NCBI GenBank assembly: GCA_002317135.1
Contig: DCIX01000032.1
Location: forward strand, 1-64,000
Direction: 5' to 3'
From: Bacteroidales bacterium UBA1715
Lineage (GTDB): Bacteria; Bacteroidota; Bacteroidia; Bacteroidales; UBA1715
Length of the DNA: 64,000 bases
Shown here: positions 25,815 to 34,548 of the stretch, in pieces
How positions within the stretch are numbered: position 1 is the stretch's first letter
Layout of the letters: the number at the start of each line of letters is the position of its first letter
Translations under genes and position numbers: made by a program
Notes under the pieces: generated by a model
Seen by the model: only the letters and a program-made list of their open reading frames with translations
The model's database searches: none
What the model was told of the DNA's origin: nothing

Positions 25815-28052
25815 ATGAATTTTGATGATAATTCAGCCGCACTTCATGTTATCCGCTTTATAAACGGAACAAACAAAAACATTTTCTTAACTGGGAAAGC
25901 AGGGACGGGCAAGACAACTTTATTAAAAAACATTGTAAAAAACACTCACAAACAAGTTGTTATTGTTGCACCAACTGGTATTGCCGCACTAAATGCTGGT
26001 GGCGTAACCATACATTCTTTATTTCAACTCCCTCCTTCTTGCTACGCTCCAGAAGTCAGATTTAACACACAAGAAATACCATTCGCCATAATGCCATTTA
26101 GCAAGATTCCCAAAGAAACAGCTAAAATGAATGGTGCCAAAAGACAACTACTTCGCTCTATGGAATTGTTAGTTATAGACGAAGTCAGTATGTTACGCGC
26201 AGATTTACTCGATGCGATAGATGTTGAACTACGCTACATCCGTCATTGCAGATATTTGCCTTTTGGTGGTGTGCAAGTTCTTTTCATCGGCGATATGCTC
26301 CAATTGCCACCTGTTGTAAAACAGGAGGAATGGGATTTTCTTAAACAATTCTACAAAGGAATGTATTTCTTTGATTCCCTTGCCTTACGAGGAAATCAAC
26401 CTATCACATTAGAATTAGAAAAAATATACCGACAAAGCGATTTTAGGTTTATAGAAATTTTAGGAAATCTACGAGACAACAAATTCGTTCAAAAGGATAT
26501 TAATGAGCTAAACAGACATTACATACCTGACTTTGAAGCACCGAAAAAACAGCCGTTCATATTCCTAACTACACACAATAGAAAAGCAGACGCTATTAAC
26601 GACACAAAATTGCGTAAGTTAAAAACGCAATCTGAATTTTTTGAAGCTGACATTATTGGTAATTTTCCCGAGAACATCTATCCTATTAGTCCGAAATTGG
26701 AATTGCGTGCAGGAGCGCAAATTATGTTCATTAAAAACGACATGAATCAAGGCCAATCGTACTACAACGGCAAAATTGGAACAATCAAGGAAATTCTACC
26801 AGATAATATTATTGTAACATTTCCCGAAACAGGACAAGAGGTCGAAGTTGAAAGACACGTTTGGGAAAACATACGATATACTTTAGACAAATCAACTGGA
26901 CAAATCGAAGAAGAAGTTATAGGAAGATTTACCCAATACCCAATAAAACTTGCTTGGGCAGTAACCGTACACAAAAGCCAAGGTTTAACATTCAAAAATG
27001 CGATAATTGATGTATCGGAAGCCTTCGCACCTGGACAAATTTACGTTGCACTTTCACGATTGGAATCACTTGAAGGATTAGTTCTTTCTGAACCTATAGT
27101 AGACGATTTTCCAGAACAAGACAAGCGTGTTATTGAATTCACAAACGACAAAAAAGACGAAAATGAACTGCAGTCAATCTTTTCCGATGAATCTCAAAAA
27201 TACATCGGACAAATCATAATAGAAAGTTTCAACTTTGATTCTCTAATCGATGAATTCAACGAACACATGACTCATTATGAGGAAGATAATCTTTTTAATA
27301 CAAATTCTACTGCTTCAAAATTCAAAAAGCAAATTCTTGATCTCAAACCCCAAATAGACACCATTGTTTCTACTGCACATAAGTTTATTGTGCAACTACA
27401 AAACATATTCAAACAAAAAGACTTCAAACGGTTAGAAGAACGAATAAAGGCTTCAATTGTCTACTTTACTCCACTGTTTGATGAAATTTCAACAGAAATC
27501 TATGCTGTAATTGCAGAAGCATCTATTTCCAGCGGCACTAAAACATACATTACAGACTTACAAAATTTTGAGTTACAATTCTTTAGTGTTGTACAAAAAA
27601 TAAACAAATGCGACAAATTAGTGGAGTCACTCAATTCTGGGAAACCATTCACAAAAGAAAACATAAACTTACAAGTTGACATTGAAATACGAAAGAAATT
27701 GTTATTTCAAAAAGTAGCTAAAAAGTCACCAAACACAGTAAAATATTCCGACAAGAAGCTCGACACCAAGGAAATAACCTATATGATGTATTCCAATGGT
27801 ATGACAATAAAAGAAATTGCCCAAGAGCGAAAACTGACTCAAAATACCATTTGTAAACATATTGAATATTACATAGCCGAAGGTGCTCTTTCTGTGGATG
27901 ATTTCGTACCAAACGACATCGTAAAAAAGATAAAAAAACTTGCAAAAAAATTAAACACCAAAAGTGTGTCTGCAATAAAAGAAGAAAATCCAGACTTTGA
28001 TTATCAAGATATTCGTTATGTACTCGCAAGTATTGAATGTAACGGATATTAA
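25815..28052 (+). CDS. Pif1/RecD2-like SF1 helicase with C-terminal helix-turn-helix domain
   Basis: The 745-residue protein has Walker A GKAGTGKTTLL (near 26), motif Ia VAPTGIAALNAGG, Walker B VIDEVSMLRADLLDAID and motif III FIGDMLQLPPV. Motifs V-VI follow in AVTVHKSQGLTF and QIYVALSRL. After about residue 440 comes a helical region, then a C-terminal HTH domain (about 655-700, MTIKEIAQERKLTQNTICKHI) of the type usually found at the end of RecQ helicases. It likely unwinds DNA or G-quadruplexes in genome maintenance. It has its own strong promoter. Confidence 0.9.
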   Translation: MNFDDNSAALHVIRFINGTNKNIFLTGKAGTGKTTLLKNIVKNTHKQVVIVAPTGIAALNAGGVTIHSLFQLPPSCYAPEVRFNTQEIPFAIMPFSKIPKETAKMNGAKRQLLRSMELLVIDEVSMLRADLLDAIDVELRYIRHCRYLPFGGVQVLFIGDMLQLPPVVKQEEWDFLKQFYKGMYFFDSLALRGNQPITLELEKIYRQSDFRFIEILGNLRDNKFVQKDINELNRHYIPDFEAPKKQPFIFLTTHNRKADAINDTKLRKLKTQSEFFEADIIGNFPENIYPISPKLELRAGAQIMFIKNDMNQGQSYYNGKIGTIKEILPDNIIVTFPETGQEVEVERHVWENIRYTLDKSTGQIEEEVIGRFTQYPIKLAWAVTVHKSQGLTFKNAIIDVSEAFAPGQIYVALSRLESLEGLVLSEPIVDDFPEQDKRVIEFTNDKKDENELQSIFSDESQKYIGQIIIESFNFDSLIDEFNEHMTHYEEDNLFNTNSTASKFKKQILDLKPQIDTIVSTAHKFIVQLQNIFKQKDFKRLEERIKASIVYFTPLFDEISTEIYAVIAEASISSGTKTYITDLQNFELQFFSVVQKINKCDKLVESLNSGKPFTKENINLQVDIEIRKKLLFQKVAKKSPNTVKYSDKKLDTKEITYMMYSNGMTIKEIAQERKLTQNTICKHIEYYIAEGALSVDDFVPNDIVKKIKKLAKKLNTKSVSAIKEENPDFDYQDIRYVLASIECNGY

Positions 28053-28102
28053 TTATTGTGTAAAAAAGACAATAAGAAGATTATTTTTCAGAAACGATTT
28101 TA

Positions 28103-28110
28103 TACATTTG
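28103..28110 (+). promoter_or_regulatory. -7 box of the mannosylglucose phosphorylase gene
   Basis: TACATTTG lies 29 bases before the ATG. No clear -33 element is visible. Confidence 0.45.
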
Positions 28111-28139
28111 TAATCTAAATAAAATATAAAATTCGTACT

Positions 28140-29315
28140 ATGAATGTATTTTCAAAAACTGCAGAAGAACAACTTGCAGAACTTACAAAAGAACAAGAAG
28201 CATTACTTTCTCAAGTAAATATCCCTTCAAAAGAATACAATGGTATTTATCAGCGTTTTGAGAATCCTGTATTAACTGATAAACATATTCCGCTATCGTG
28301 GAGATTTGATTTGAATCTAAAGAGAAACCCGCTTCTACTTCAAAGAATCGGTATAAACGCAGCATTCAACGCTGGTGCAATGAAGTTCAACGGGAAATAC
28401 ATTCTTTGTGCACGTGTTGAAGGTTGGGACAGAAAATCATTTTTCGCCATCGCCGAAAGTCCTAATGGAATAGACAACTTCCGTTTCTGGGACGAGCCAA
28501 TCCTTCTTCCTGAAACCGACGATCCAGACATTAACGTGTACGATATGCGTTTAACGCAACATGACGATGGTTACATTTACGGTATTTTCTGTACAGAAAG
28601 AAAGGATCCGAATGCTCCTGCTGGAGATACAAGTTCAGCGATCGCCAATGCTGGTGTTGTTCGTACCAAAGATTTGAAAAATTGGGAAAGACTACCAGAC
28701 TTAATTTCTAACAGCGGCCAACAACGAAATGTTGTTATGTTCCCTCATTTCGTAAATGGTAAATATGCTTTGTACACAAGACCACAAGACGGATTTATTG
28801 AAGTTGGTTCTGGCGGAGGAATCGGATTCGGATACATTACAGATATGAAAAATCCAGTCATAGAAGACGAACATATTTTTAGCAACAAACAATACCATAC
28901 AATCTACGAATTGAAAAATGGTATGGGACCTGCGCCAATCAAAACAGCAAAAGGTTGGTTAAATCTTGCACACGGCGTACGAAACACAGCAGCTGGTCTT
29001 CGCTATGTATTGTATATGTTCCTAACCGACTTGGAACAACCAGATAAAGTTATCGCCCAACCTGGCGGCTACTTCTTAGCACCACAAAACGAAGAACGCA
29101 TCGGAGATGTTTCTAATGTTGCTTTTTCTAATGGCTGGATTGCCGACGAAGACGGTACTGTATTTATTTACTACGCTTCTTCCGACACAAGAATGCATGT
29201 CGCAGTAAGTACAATAGACCGTTTAGTTGACTACTGTTTAAACACTCCAGAAGATGGATTACGAACAGGAAAATCGGTTGAAAATATTATACAATTAATC
29301 AGAAACAATAAATAA
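28140..29315 (+). CDS. mgp: GH130 4-O-beta-D-mannosyl-D-glucose phosphorylase
   Basis: The 391-residue enzyme splits mannosyl-beta-1,4-glucose with phosphate, giving mannose 1-phosphate and glucose, in the cytoplasm. It has no signal peptide. GH130 subfamily 1 features are visible: FNAGAMKFNGKYIL, ARVEGWDRKSFFAIAES, DPDINVYDMRLTQHDDG with the catalytic Asp, and the phosphate-site region GSGGGIGFGYI. The next gene is cellobiose 2-epimerase, which makes its substrate from beta-1,4-mannobiose. Confidence 0.93.
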   Translation: MNVFSKTAEEQLAELTKEQEALLSQVNIPSKEYNGIYQRFENPVLTDKHIPLSWRFDLNLKRNPLLLQRIGINAAFNAGAMKFNGKYILCARVEGWDRKSFFAIAESPNGIDNFRFWDEPILLPETDDPDINVYDMRLTQHDDGYIYGIFCTERKDPNAPAGDTSSAIANAGVVRTKDLKNWERLPDLISNSGQQRNVVMFPHFVNGKYALYTRPQDGFIEVGSGGGIGFGYITDMKNPVIEDEHIFSNKQYHTIYELKNGMGPAPIKTAKGWLNLAHGVRNTAAGLRYVLYMFLTDLEQPDKVIAQPGGYFLAPQNEERIGDVSNVAFSNGWIADEDGTVFIYYASSDTRMHVAVSTIDRLVDYCLNTPEDGLRTGKSVENIIQLIRNNK

Positions 29316-29331
29316 CCATAGAGACACAATT

Positions 29332-29359
29332 GTAGAGCCGCAATAAATTGCAGATCTAC
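29332..29359. repeat. REP-like palindrome GTAGA...TCTAC
   Basis: The imperfect palindrome has arms GTAGA / TCTAC with an inner GCAAT-AA-ATTGC. It lies between mgp and the epimerase gene. Confidence 0.5.
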
Positions 29360-29384
29360 GATTTATACACTAATCACTATAAAG

Positions 29385-30578
29385 ATGTATAAGGCATTAC
29401 AAAAAGAATTCGAGAAAGAACTTAAAAGTGTTCTAACATTTTGGTCGACAAAAGCTATTGACAAAGAAAGCGGCCAATATTTAGGAGAAATGGACCACTA
29501 TGGGACACCTTGTCCTGAAGCAAACAAAGGAATCATCATGTATTCCCGCATTATGTGGACTTTCTCTACAGCATGCCGTTTCTACCAAAACGAAGACTAT
29601 AAGAAATACGCAGATTTAGCAAAATCATTCATTGAAAACCACTTTCTTGATAAGAAAAACGGTGGCGTTTATTGGGAAACCGATTGCGATGGGAATGTGG
29701 TTGTAAACAAGAAACAAGTTTATGCTGAAGCATTTACGATTTACGCCTACTCGGAATACGCACTTGCATTCAACGATAAACAAGCGCTTGAAATGGCAAT
29801 GGACATTTTCGAAAAATTGGAGACTATTTGCTACGACAAAAAAAATGGCGGATACTTCGAAGCATTCTCCGAAACATGGGAAAAACTCGATGATGTACGT
29901 CTTAGTGTGAAAGACCTCAACGAACCGAAAGGTATGAACACGAATCTCCATGTTTTGGAAGCATACACAACATTGTACGAGGCAACAAAAAATCCAAAAG
30001 TTGGCGAAGCACTCAAAAAAGAAATAGAAATCTACATGAACAAAATTGTTAACGACAAAAATCATGTAACTATTTTCTTTTCTGAAGATTGGAAACCAAA
30101 AACAACAGAATTTTCATACGGACACGACATTGAATCTACTTGGTTGATTTGGGAAGCAGCCGAAATGCTTGGCGACAAACAACTCCTTGAAGGTATACGT
30201 CCAAAAATTCTTGCCATGGTGGATACTTTTATAGCCGAAGGATTCGACAAAGAAACAAATTCTACTCTTTACGAAATCTTCCCTGAGAAAGGTACAATAG
30301 ACAAAGATCGCCACTGGTGGGTACAAATAGAAGCTGTTGAAGGACTTGCAAACGCCTTTGACATGACAGGCAACGAAGAATATCGTACACTTGCACTGAA
30401 ACAATGGGAATACATTCGAGAAAATCTCATCGACCGCGTACACGGAGAATGGTTCTGGCGTATCGACGACGACGGTTTCCCTGTTGACGAAGAAGCAAAA
30501 ATGGGAATGTGGAAATGTCCTTACCACAATGGTCGAGGTCTTATGCACATGATAAAAGAAATGGATAAATGGCAATAA
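29385..30578 (+). CDS. ce: Cellobiose 2-epimerase (AGE family)
   Basis: The 397-residue cytoplasmic enzyme converts the reducing-end mannose of beta-1,4-mannobiose to glucose (and cellobiose to glucosylmannose). It has the (alpha/alpha)6-barrel pattern of the N-acylglucosamine 2-epimerase family. Conserved His-containing segments include FSYGHDIESTWLIWEA, RHWWVQIEAVEGLAN and CPYHNGRGLMHMI. The pairing with GH130 defines a mannobiose phosphorolysis route known from Bacteroides and Ruminococcus. Confidence 0.92.
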   Translation: MYKALQKEFEKELKSVLTFWSTKAIDKESGQYLGEMDHYGTPCPEANKGIIMYSRIMWTFSTACRFYQNEDYKKYADLAKSFIENHFLDKKNGGVYWETDCDGNVVVNKKQVYAEAFTIYAYSEYALAFNDKQALEMAMDIFEKLETICYDKKNGGYFEAFSETWEKLDDVRLSVKDLNEPKGMNTNLHVLEAYTTLYEATKNPKVGEALKKEIEIYMNKIVNDKNHVTIFFSEDWKPKTTEFSYGHDIESTWLIWEAAEMLGDKQLLEGIRPKILAMVDTFIAEGFDKETNSTLYEIFPEKGTIDKDRHWWVQIEAVEGLANAFDMTGNEEYRTLALKQWEYIRENLIDRVHGEWFWRIDDDGFPVDEEAKMGMWKCPYHNGRGLMHMIKEMDKWQ

Positions 30579-30579
30579 T

Positions 30580-30606
30580 GTAAGGGCGGAGACAACTCCG
30601 CCCTAC
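30580..30606. repeat. REP-like palindrome with GGGCGGAG/CTCCGCCC arms
   Basis: Arms 30584-30591 and 30596-30603 pair perfectly around ACAA and are flanked by GTA and TAC. It is GC-rich against the AT-rich background and sits directly between the epimerase stop and the DUF5103 gene. Confidence 0.75.
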
Positions 30607-30611
30607 TCGTT

Positions 30612-31952
30612 ATGATAAGCTATACAAAAAAATTACTATCCTTTTTTAGTTGCATATTGTTCTGTAATATCGCGTTTTCACAGATTTTATATGACCAATA
30701 TGTACATTCTTCGTATGCAAAAATCAAATCATTCAAAATGGTTCCCGTTGTCGAAGAAAGGAAAGGTTATATTTTGCACTATGGTCCAGAAAATGGCGAT
30801 TCTCTAGCAAATCCTGTATTTCCATTATTAGGGAATTGCGGTTTGATGGTTGATTTTGATATTTTAGAAGAATCTACACGAGATTTACGCTATGAAGTTA
30901 TTCATTGCGACAGAAATTGGAAAGAAGATGAACTTCTTGAAGGTGAATACGTTACCATTAAAGAAGATTTAGTATTAGATGGCGACCGAGCCGAAAGTTC
31001 TTTTAGCACAACTGTCCCATATATTCACTATAGTTTTATGTTTCCTTTTTCTGATATAACTCTTCATGTATCAGGAAATTACATTCTTAAAATCTATGAA
31101 TTAACCGACGACGACAAAATCGTGCCACTTATACAGAAACGATTTGTAGTATATGAACAATTAGTTGAAATTCAAGGAGAAGTAAAGCGACCAAATGTTG
31201 TACAATACATAGACTCACATCAACAAATAGAAGCAAAAATTATTCCTCACGGATTTGACTTGTCGTCTTTCGACAAAGATTTATTTGTTGTGTACAGACA
31301 AAACGGACGCTGGGACAAAACAATTAGTGGCATACAGCCAAGCCATATATCTGGTGACGGAAATCTTATCTTCAATAATAACAGAAATGCGCTTTTCGAA
31401 GCTGGTAACGAATTTCGTCAATTTGTATTCAGAAACTTACGAATAGCTACTTTCCCTATCGATTACATAACCAAAGAAAACGGATTATTCACCGTGTATC
31501 TCCATCCCGACGACGATTGGCACGCAGCCTATACATCAACAACAGACTTAAACGGAAAATTCATAATACAAGAAGAAATAAGTCCACAATCTTCTGATTA
31601 TACCGCAGATTACGCAACTGTAAAATTCACATTGCCATATCACAAAACAATGGATGACACGCTTAATCTATATGTCTGCGGAGAGTTCAACGACTGGAAA
31701 ATGAATGAAGAAAATAAGATGACATACAACATTGAAAAACAACAATATGAGGCGTCTATTCTATTAAAGCAAGGATGTTATAGTTACACTTACATTAGAG
31801 CATCGAACAACTTCAAAACAATTGATTTCTCGTCTATTGATGGCAATTTTTACCAGACAGAAAACGAGTATGAAGTTTTCGTCTATTACTACGATTACAG
31901 CATGGGGTATGACCGATGTATCGGCTACAAACGAATCAATTCAAAAAAATAA
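30612..31952 (+). CDS. T9SS plug protein (DUF5103)
   Basis: The 446-residue protein has a signal peptide (about 1-23). It shows the DUF5103 pattern: HYGPENGDSLANPVFPL early, then LRYEVIHCDRNWKEDELLEGEY, and PIDYITKENGLFTVYLHPDDDW in the middle. The last third carries an immunoglobulin-like segment (LYVCGEFNDWKM) related to carbohydrate-binding E-set domains. DUF5103 proteins include the Plug subunit that closes the SprA/Sov translocon of the type IX secretion system. This gene is remote from the other T9SS genes in the window. Confidence 0.85.
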   Translation: MISYTKKLLSFFSCILFCNIAFSQILYDQYVHSSYAKIKSFKMVPVVEERKGYILHYGPENGDSLANPVFPLLGNCGLMVDFDILEESTRDLRYEVIHCDRNWKEDELLEGEYVTIKEDLVLDGDRAESSFSTTVPYIHYSFMFPFSDITLHVSGNYILKIYELTDDDKIVPLIQKRFVVYEQLVEIQGEVKRPNVVQYIDSHQQIEAKIIPHGFDLSSFDKDLFVVYRQNGRWDKTISGIQPSHISGDGNLIFNNNRNALFEAGNEFRQFVFRNLRIATFPIDYITKENGLFTVYLHPDDDWHAAYTSTTDLNGKFIIQEEISPQSSDYTADYATVKFTLPYHKTMDDTLNLYVCGEFNDWKMNEENKMTYNIEKQQYEASILLKQGCYSYTYIRASNNFKTIDFSSIDGNFYQTENEYEVFVYYYDYSMGYDRCIGYKRINSKK

Positions 31953-31953
31953 A

Positions 31954-31979
31954 AAGGCCACAACTTTCGTTGTAGCCTT
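31954..31979. terminator. Bidirectional terminator between plug and DUF2795 genes
   Basis: AAGGC-ACAAC pairs with GTTGT-GCCTT around TTTC. The A-rich flank on the left gives a strong T run on the minus strand; the right flank is only partly T-rich. Confidence 0.7.
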
Positions 31980-32003
31980 ATTCTTTAAATTACAATCAGT
32001 TGA

Positions 32004-32225
32004 TTAATATTCTTCTTCATTAAAGAAAAAGTCATCTTTACTTGGATAATCAGGCCATATTTCTTCGATACTTTCGTACACTTCGCCTTCATCTTCCATT
32101 TCATTCAAATTTTCTACTACCTCTTGTGGAGCACCAGAACGAATTGCATAATCAATCAATTCTTCCTTAGTTGCAGGCCATGGTGCATCTTCCAATTTCG
32201 AAGCTAATTCTAAAGTCCAATACAT
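32004..32225 (-). CDS. DUF2795 domain protein
   Basis: The 73-residue acidic protein has the segment PATKEELIDYAIRSGAPQEVVENL, which fits the DUF2795 helical domain. It is conserved in Bacteroidota next to house-keeping genes. Its function is unknown. A terminator follows it. Confidence 0.8.
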   Translation of the reverse strand: MYWTLELASKLEDAPWPATKEELIDYAIRSGAPQEVVENLNEMEDEGEVYESIEEIWPDYPSKDDFFFNEEEY

Positions 32226-32273
32226 AGTATTTATATTTTTATTTTTTTGCGAATAAAGTGATTTTTATAGAAA

Positions 32274-32810
32274 CTACAAAGAAGGATTCCATGTAATTTC
32301 GCTTTTGTTGAAATCTTTTAAAACCTTCCGCGCTAATACAAATAAATAGTCGCTTAGACGGTTCATATAGACTGTTGATAACCTTTTTCCTCTTTCATTC
32401 GAATCTAACGAACAAATCCTTCGCTCTGCCCTTCTACAAACTGTTCGAGCGATTTGACAATACGAAGACACTATATGTCCGCCAGGCAAGATAAAAGTTT
32501 TCAGAGGCAACAATTCTGCAGAAATTTCGTCAATATGTTGTTCCAACAAGTGAATTTCTTCATCAGATACATTCAAAAAAATGTCTTTCTCATTAGCAAA
32601 AACACCACCAATTACAAACAAATTATTTTGAATCTTCAACAACTGATCCTGAATTTCTACATTATCAATAGAATCACGAATCAATCCAATATATGAATTT
32701 AGTTCATCTATTGTTCCATAGCATTCTATTCGTGGATCATCCTTCTGCACCCTTGTTCCACCTACCAACGAAGTTGTTCCATCGTCGCCAGTTTTGGTAT
32801 AAATCTTCAT
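32274..32810 (-). CDS. Cob(I)alamin adenosyltransferase (PduO type)
   Basis: The 178-residue enzyme transfers adenosyl from ATP to cob(I)alamin or a corrinoid precursor. It begins with the ATP-binding motif IYTKTGDDGTTSL followed by DDPRIECYGTIDELNSYIG. The later helix with RTVCRRAERRI and the YMNRLSDYLFVLAR motif are typical. It ends 48 bases before the DUF2795 start and lies 15 bases after prfC, so all three may be co-transcribed. Confidence 0.93.
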   Translation of the reverse strand: MKIYTKTGDDGTTSLVGGTRVQKDDPRIECYGTIDELNSYIGLIRDSIDNVEIQDQLLKIQNNLFVIGGVFANEKDIFLNVSDEEIHLLEQHIDEISAELLPLKTFILPGGHIVSSYCQIARTVCRRAERRICSLDSNERGKRLSTVYMNRLSDYLFVLARKVLKDFNKSEITWNPSL

Positions 32811-32825
32811 TATAGTCGAGAACGT

Positions 32826-34400
32826 CTAAAATTCCGATGTAAAATGGAATTCTATATCAGGGAAATTTTGCTGTGCCATTTCTAACGCATACATACTTTC
32901 AGCCAAGAAAACATCACAACCACGTTTATCTACCGCCAAACTTTGATATTTACGTTTCTTGAAGTCTTCTAATTGCGCTTTGTTTGTAGATGTAAACCAA
33001 CAAGCCTTATATAATTGTATTGGCTCGTAACGACATTTTGCATTATATTCATGCTCCAAACGATACTCGATAACCTCAAATTGCAAAGCACCAACAGTAC
33101 CGATAATCTTACGTCCATTAAATTGATTGATAAACAATTGGGCAACACCTTCGTCCATTAATTGATCAACACCCTTAGCCAATTGTTTGAACTTCATAGG
33201 ATCCGCATTTTCAATATAACGGAACATTTCAGGAGAGAAACTTGGGATACCAGCAAAGTGTAATTCCTCACCTTCCGTCAATGTATCACCAATTTTAAAG
33301 TTTCCTGAATCATACAAACCTACAATATCACCAGGGAAAGCCTCATCTACAATAGATTTCTTCTCAGCCATGAACGAAGTTGGGTTCGCAAACTTCAATT
33401 GTTTTTGTTGGCGAACATGCAAATAGTTTTTATTTCTTTCAAAACGACCAGAACACACTTTCACGAAAGCAATTCTATCGCGATGGTTCGGATCCATGTT
33501 TGCGTGAATTTTGAATACAAATCCAGAAAACTTGTCTTCATACGGAGAAACCATACGTTCATCCGTCTTAGAATCTCGTGGAGATGGTGCAATTTCCACA
33601 AACGAATCAAGTAATTCCTGTACACCAAAATTGTATAACGCACTTCCAAAAAACACAGGAGCTAATTCGGCACGACGATAGGCTTCGACATCAAATTCCG
33701 GATATACAGTTTCCACAAGTTCAACATCGTCACGCAATTTGCTTGCAGCACGCTCGCCAATAATAGCATCAATACCTGGATCACTTATATTATCAAACTT
33801 TTCAGCAGGTTTTATACGCTCCACATTTGACTCGAACAAGCGCAAATTATTTGAATACAAATTGTAAACACCCTTAAAATCATGTCCCATACCAATAGGC
33901 CATGCCAATGGGCGAACTTTTATATTCAACAAAGACTCTATTTCGTCAAGTAATTCGAAAACATCCTTACCCTCACGGTCAAGTTTGTTAATGAAAACCA
34001 TTACCGGCGTATTACGCATACGACAAACTTCAGCCAATTTCTTTGTCTGTTCCTCAACACCTTTGGCAACGTCAATAACAATAATTACACTATCAACCGC
34101 AGTCAAAGTTCTATAGGTATCTTCAGCAAAGTCCTTGTGACCAGGAGTATCCAAGATATTTATCTTACGACCTTCATATTCAAAACCCATTACCGATGTA
34201 GCAACCGAAATACCACGTTGCTTCTCAATTTCCATAAAATCGGAAGTTGCAGTCTTTTTAATCTTATTTGATTTCACAGCACCTGCAACATGAATGGCAC
34301 CACCAAACAACAACAATTTTTCTGTCAAAGTTGTCTTACCAGCATCCGGGTGACTAATAATCGCAAACGTACGTCGTCTTTGTATCTCTTGTTCGAACAT
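32826..34400 (-). CDS. prfC: Peptide chain release factor 3
   Basis: The 524-residue GTPase recycles RF1 and RF2 after termination. It shows G1 SHPDAGKTTLTEK, G3 DTPGHKDF and G4 NKLDRE, and the RF3-specific FMEIEKQRGISV in switch I. Length is normal. The -7 box TATCTTTG is at 34424-34417 on the minus strand. It diverges from purL. Confidence 0.98.
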   Translation of the reverse strand: MFEQEIQRRRTFAIISHPDAGKTTLTEKLLLFGGAIHVAGAVKSNKIKKTATSDFMEIEKQRGISVATSVMGFEYEGRKINILDTPGHKDFAEDTYRTLTAVDSVIIVIDVAKGVEEQTKKLAEVCRMRNTPVMVFINKLDREGKDVFELLDEIESLLNIKVRPLAWPIGMGHDFKGVYNLYSNNLRLFESNVERIKPAEKFDNISDPGIDAIIGERAASKLRDDVELVETVYPEFDVEAYRRAELAPVFFGSALYNFGVQELLDSFVEIAPSPRDSKTDERMVSPYEDKFSGFVFKIHANMDPNHRDRIAFVKVCSGRFERNKNYLHVRQQKQLKFANPTSFMAEKKSIVDEAFPGDIVGLYDSGNFKIGDTLTEGEELHFAGIPSFSPEMFRYIENADPMKFKQLAKGVDQLMDEGVAQLFINQFNGRKIIGTVGALQFEVIEYRLEHEYNAKCRYEPIQLYKACWFTSTNKAQLEDFKKRKYQSLAVDKRGCDVFLAESMYALEMAQQNFPDIEFHFTSEF

Positions 34401-34518
34401 AATTCTAATTTTACGGCAAAGATAAAAATTAAAAACGTATGATTTTGCCCGTTTTTATAAAAACGAATACGATTTCTAACTATTTATAAACACCTCTTTT
34501 TACCTCGGAATAACTTGT

Positions 34519-34526
34519 TATATTTG
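34519..34526 (+). promoter_or_regulatory. -7 box of purL
   Basis: TATATTTG lies 22 bases before the purL ATG. The -33 element is unclear. Confidence 0.5.
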
Positions 34527-34548
34527 CATATCAAAAATTTTTGAAACT

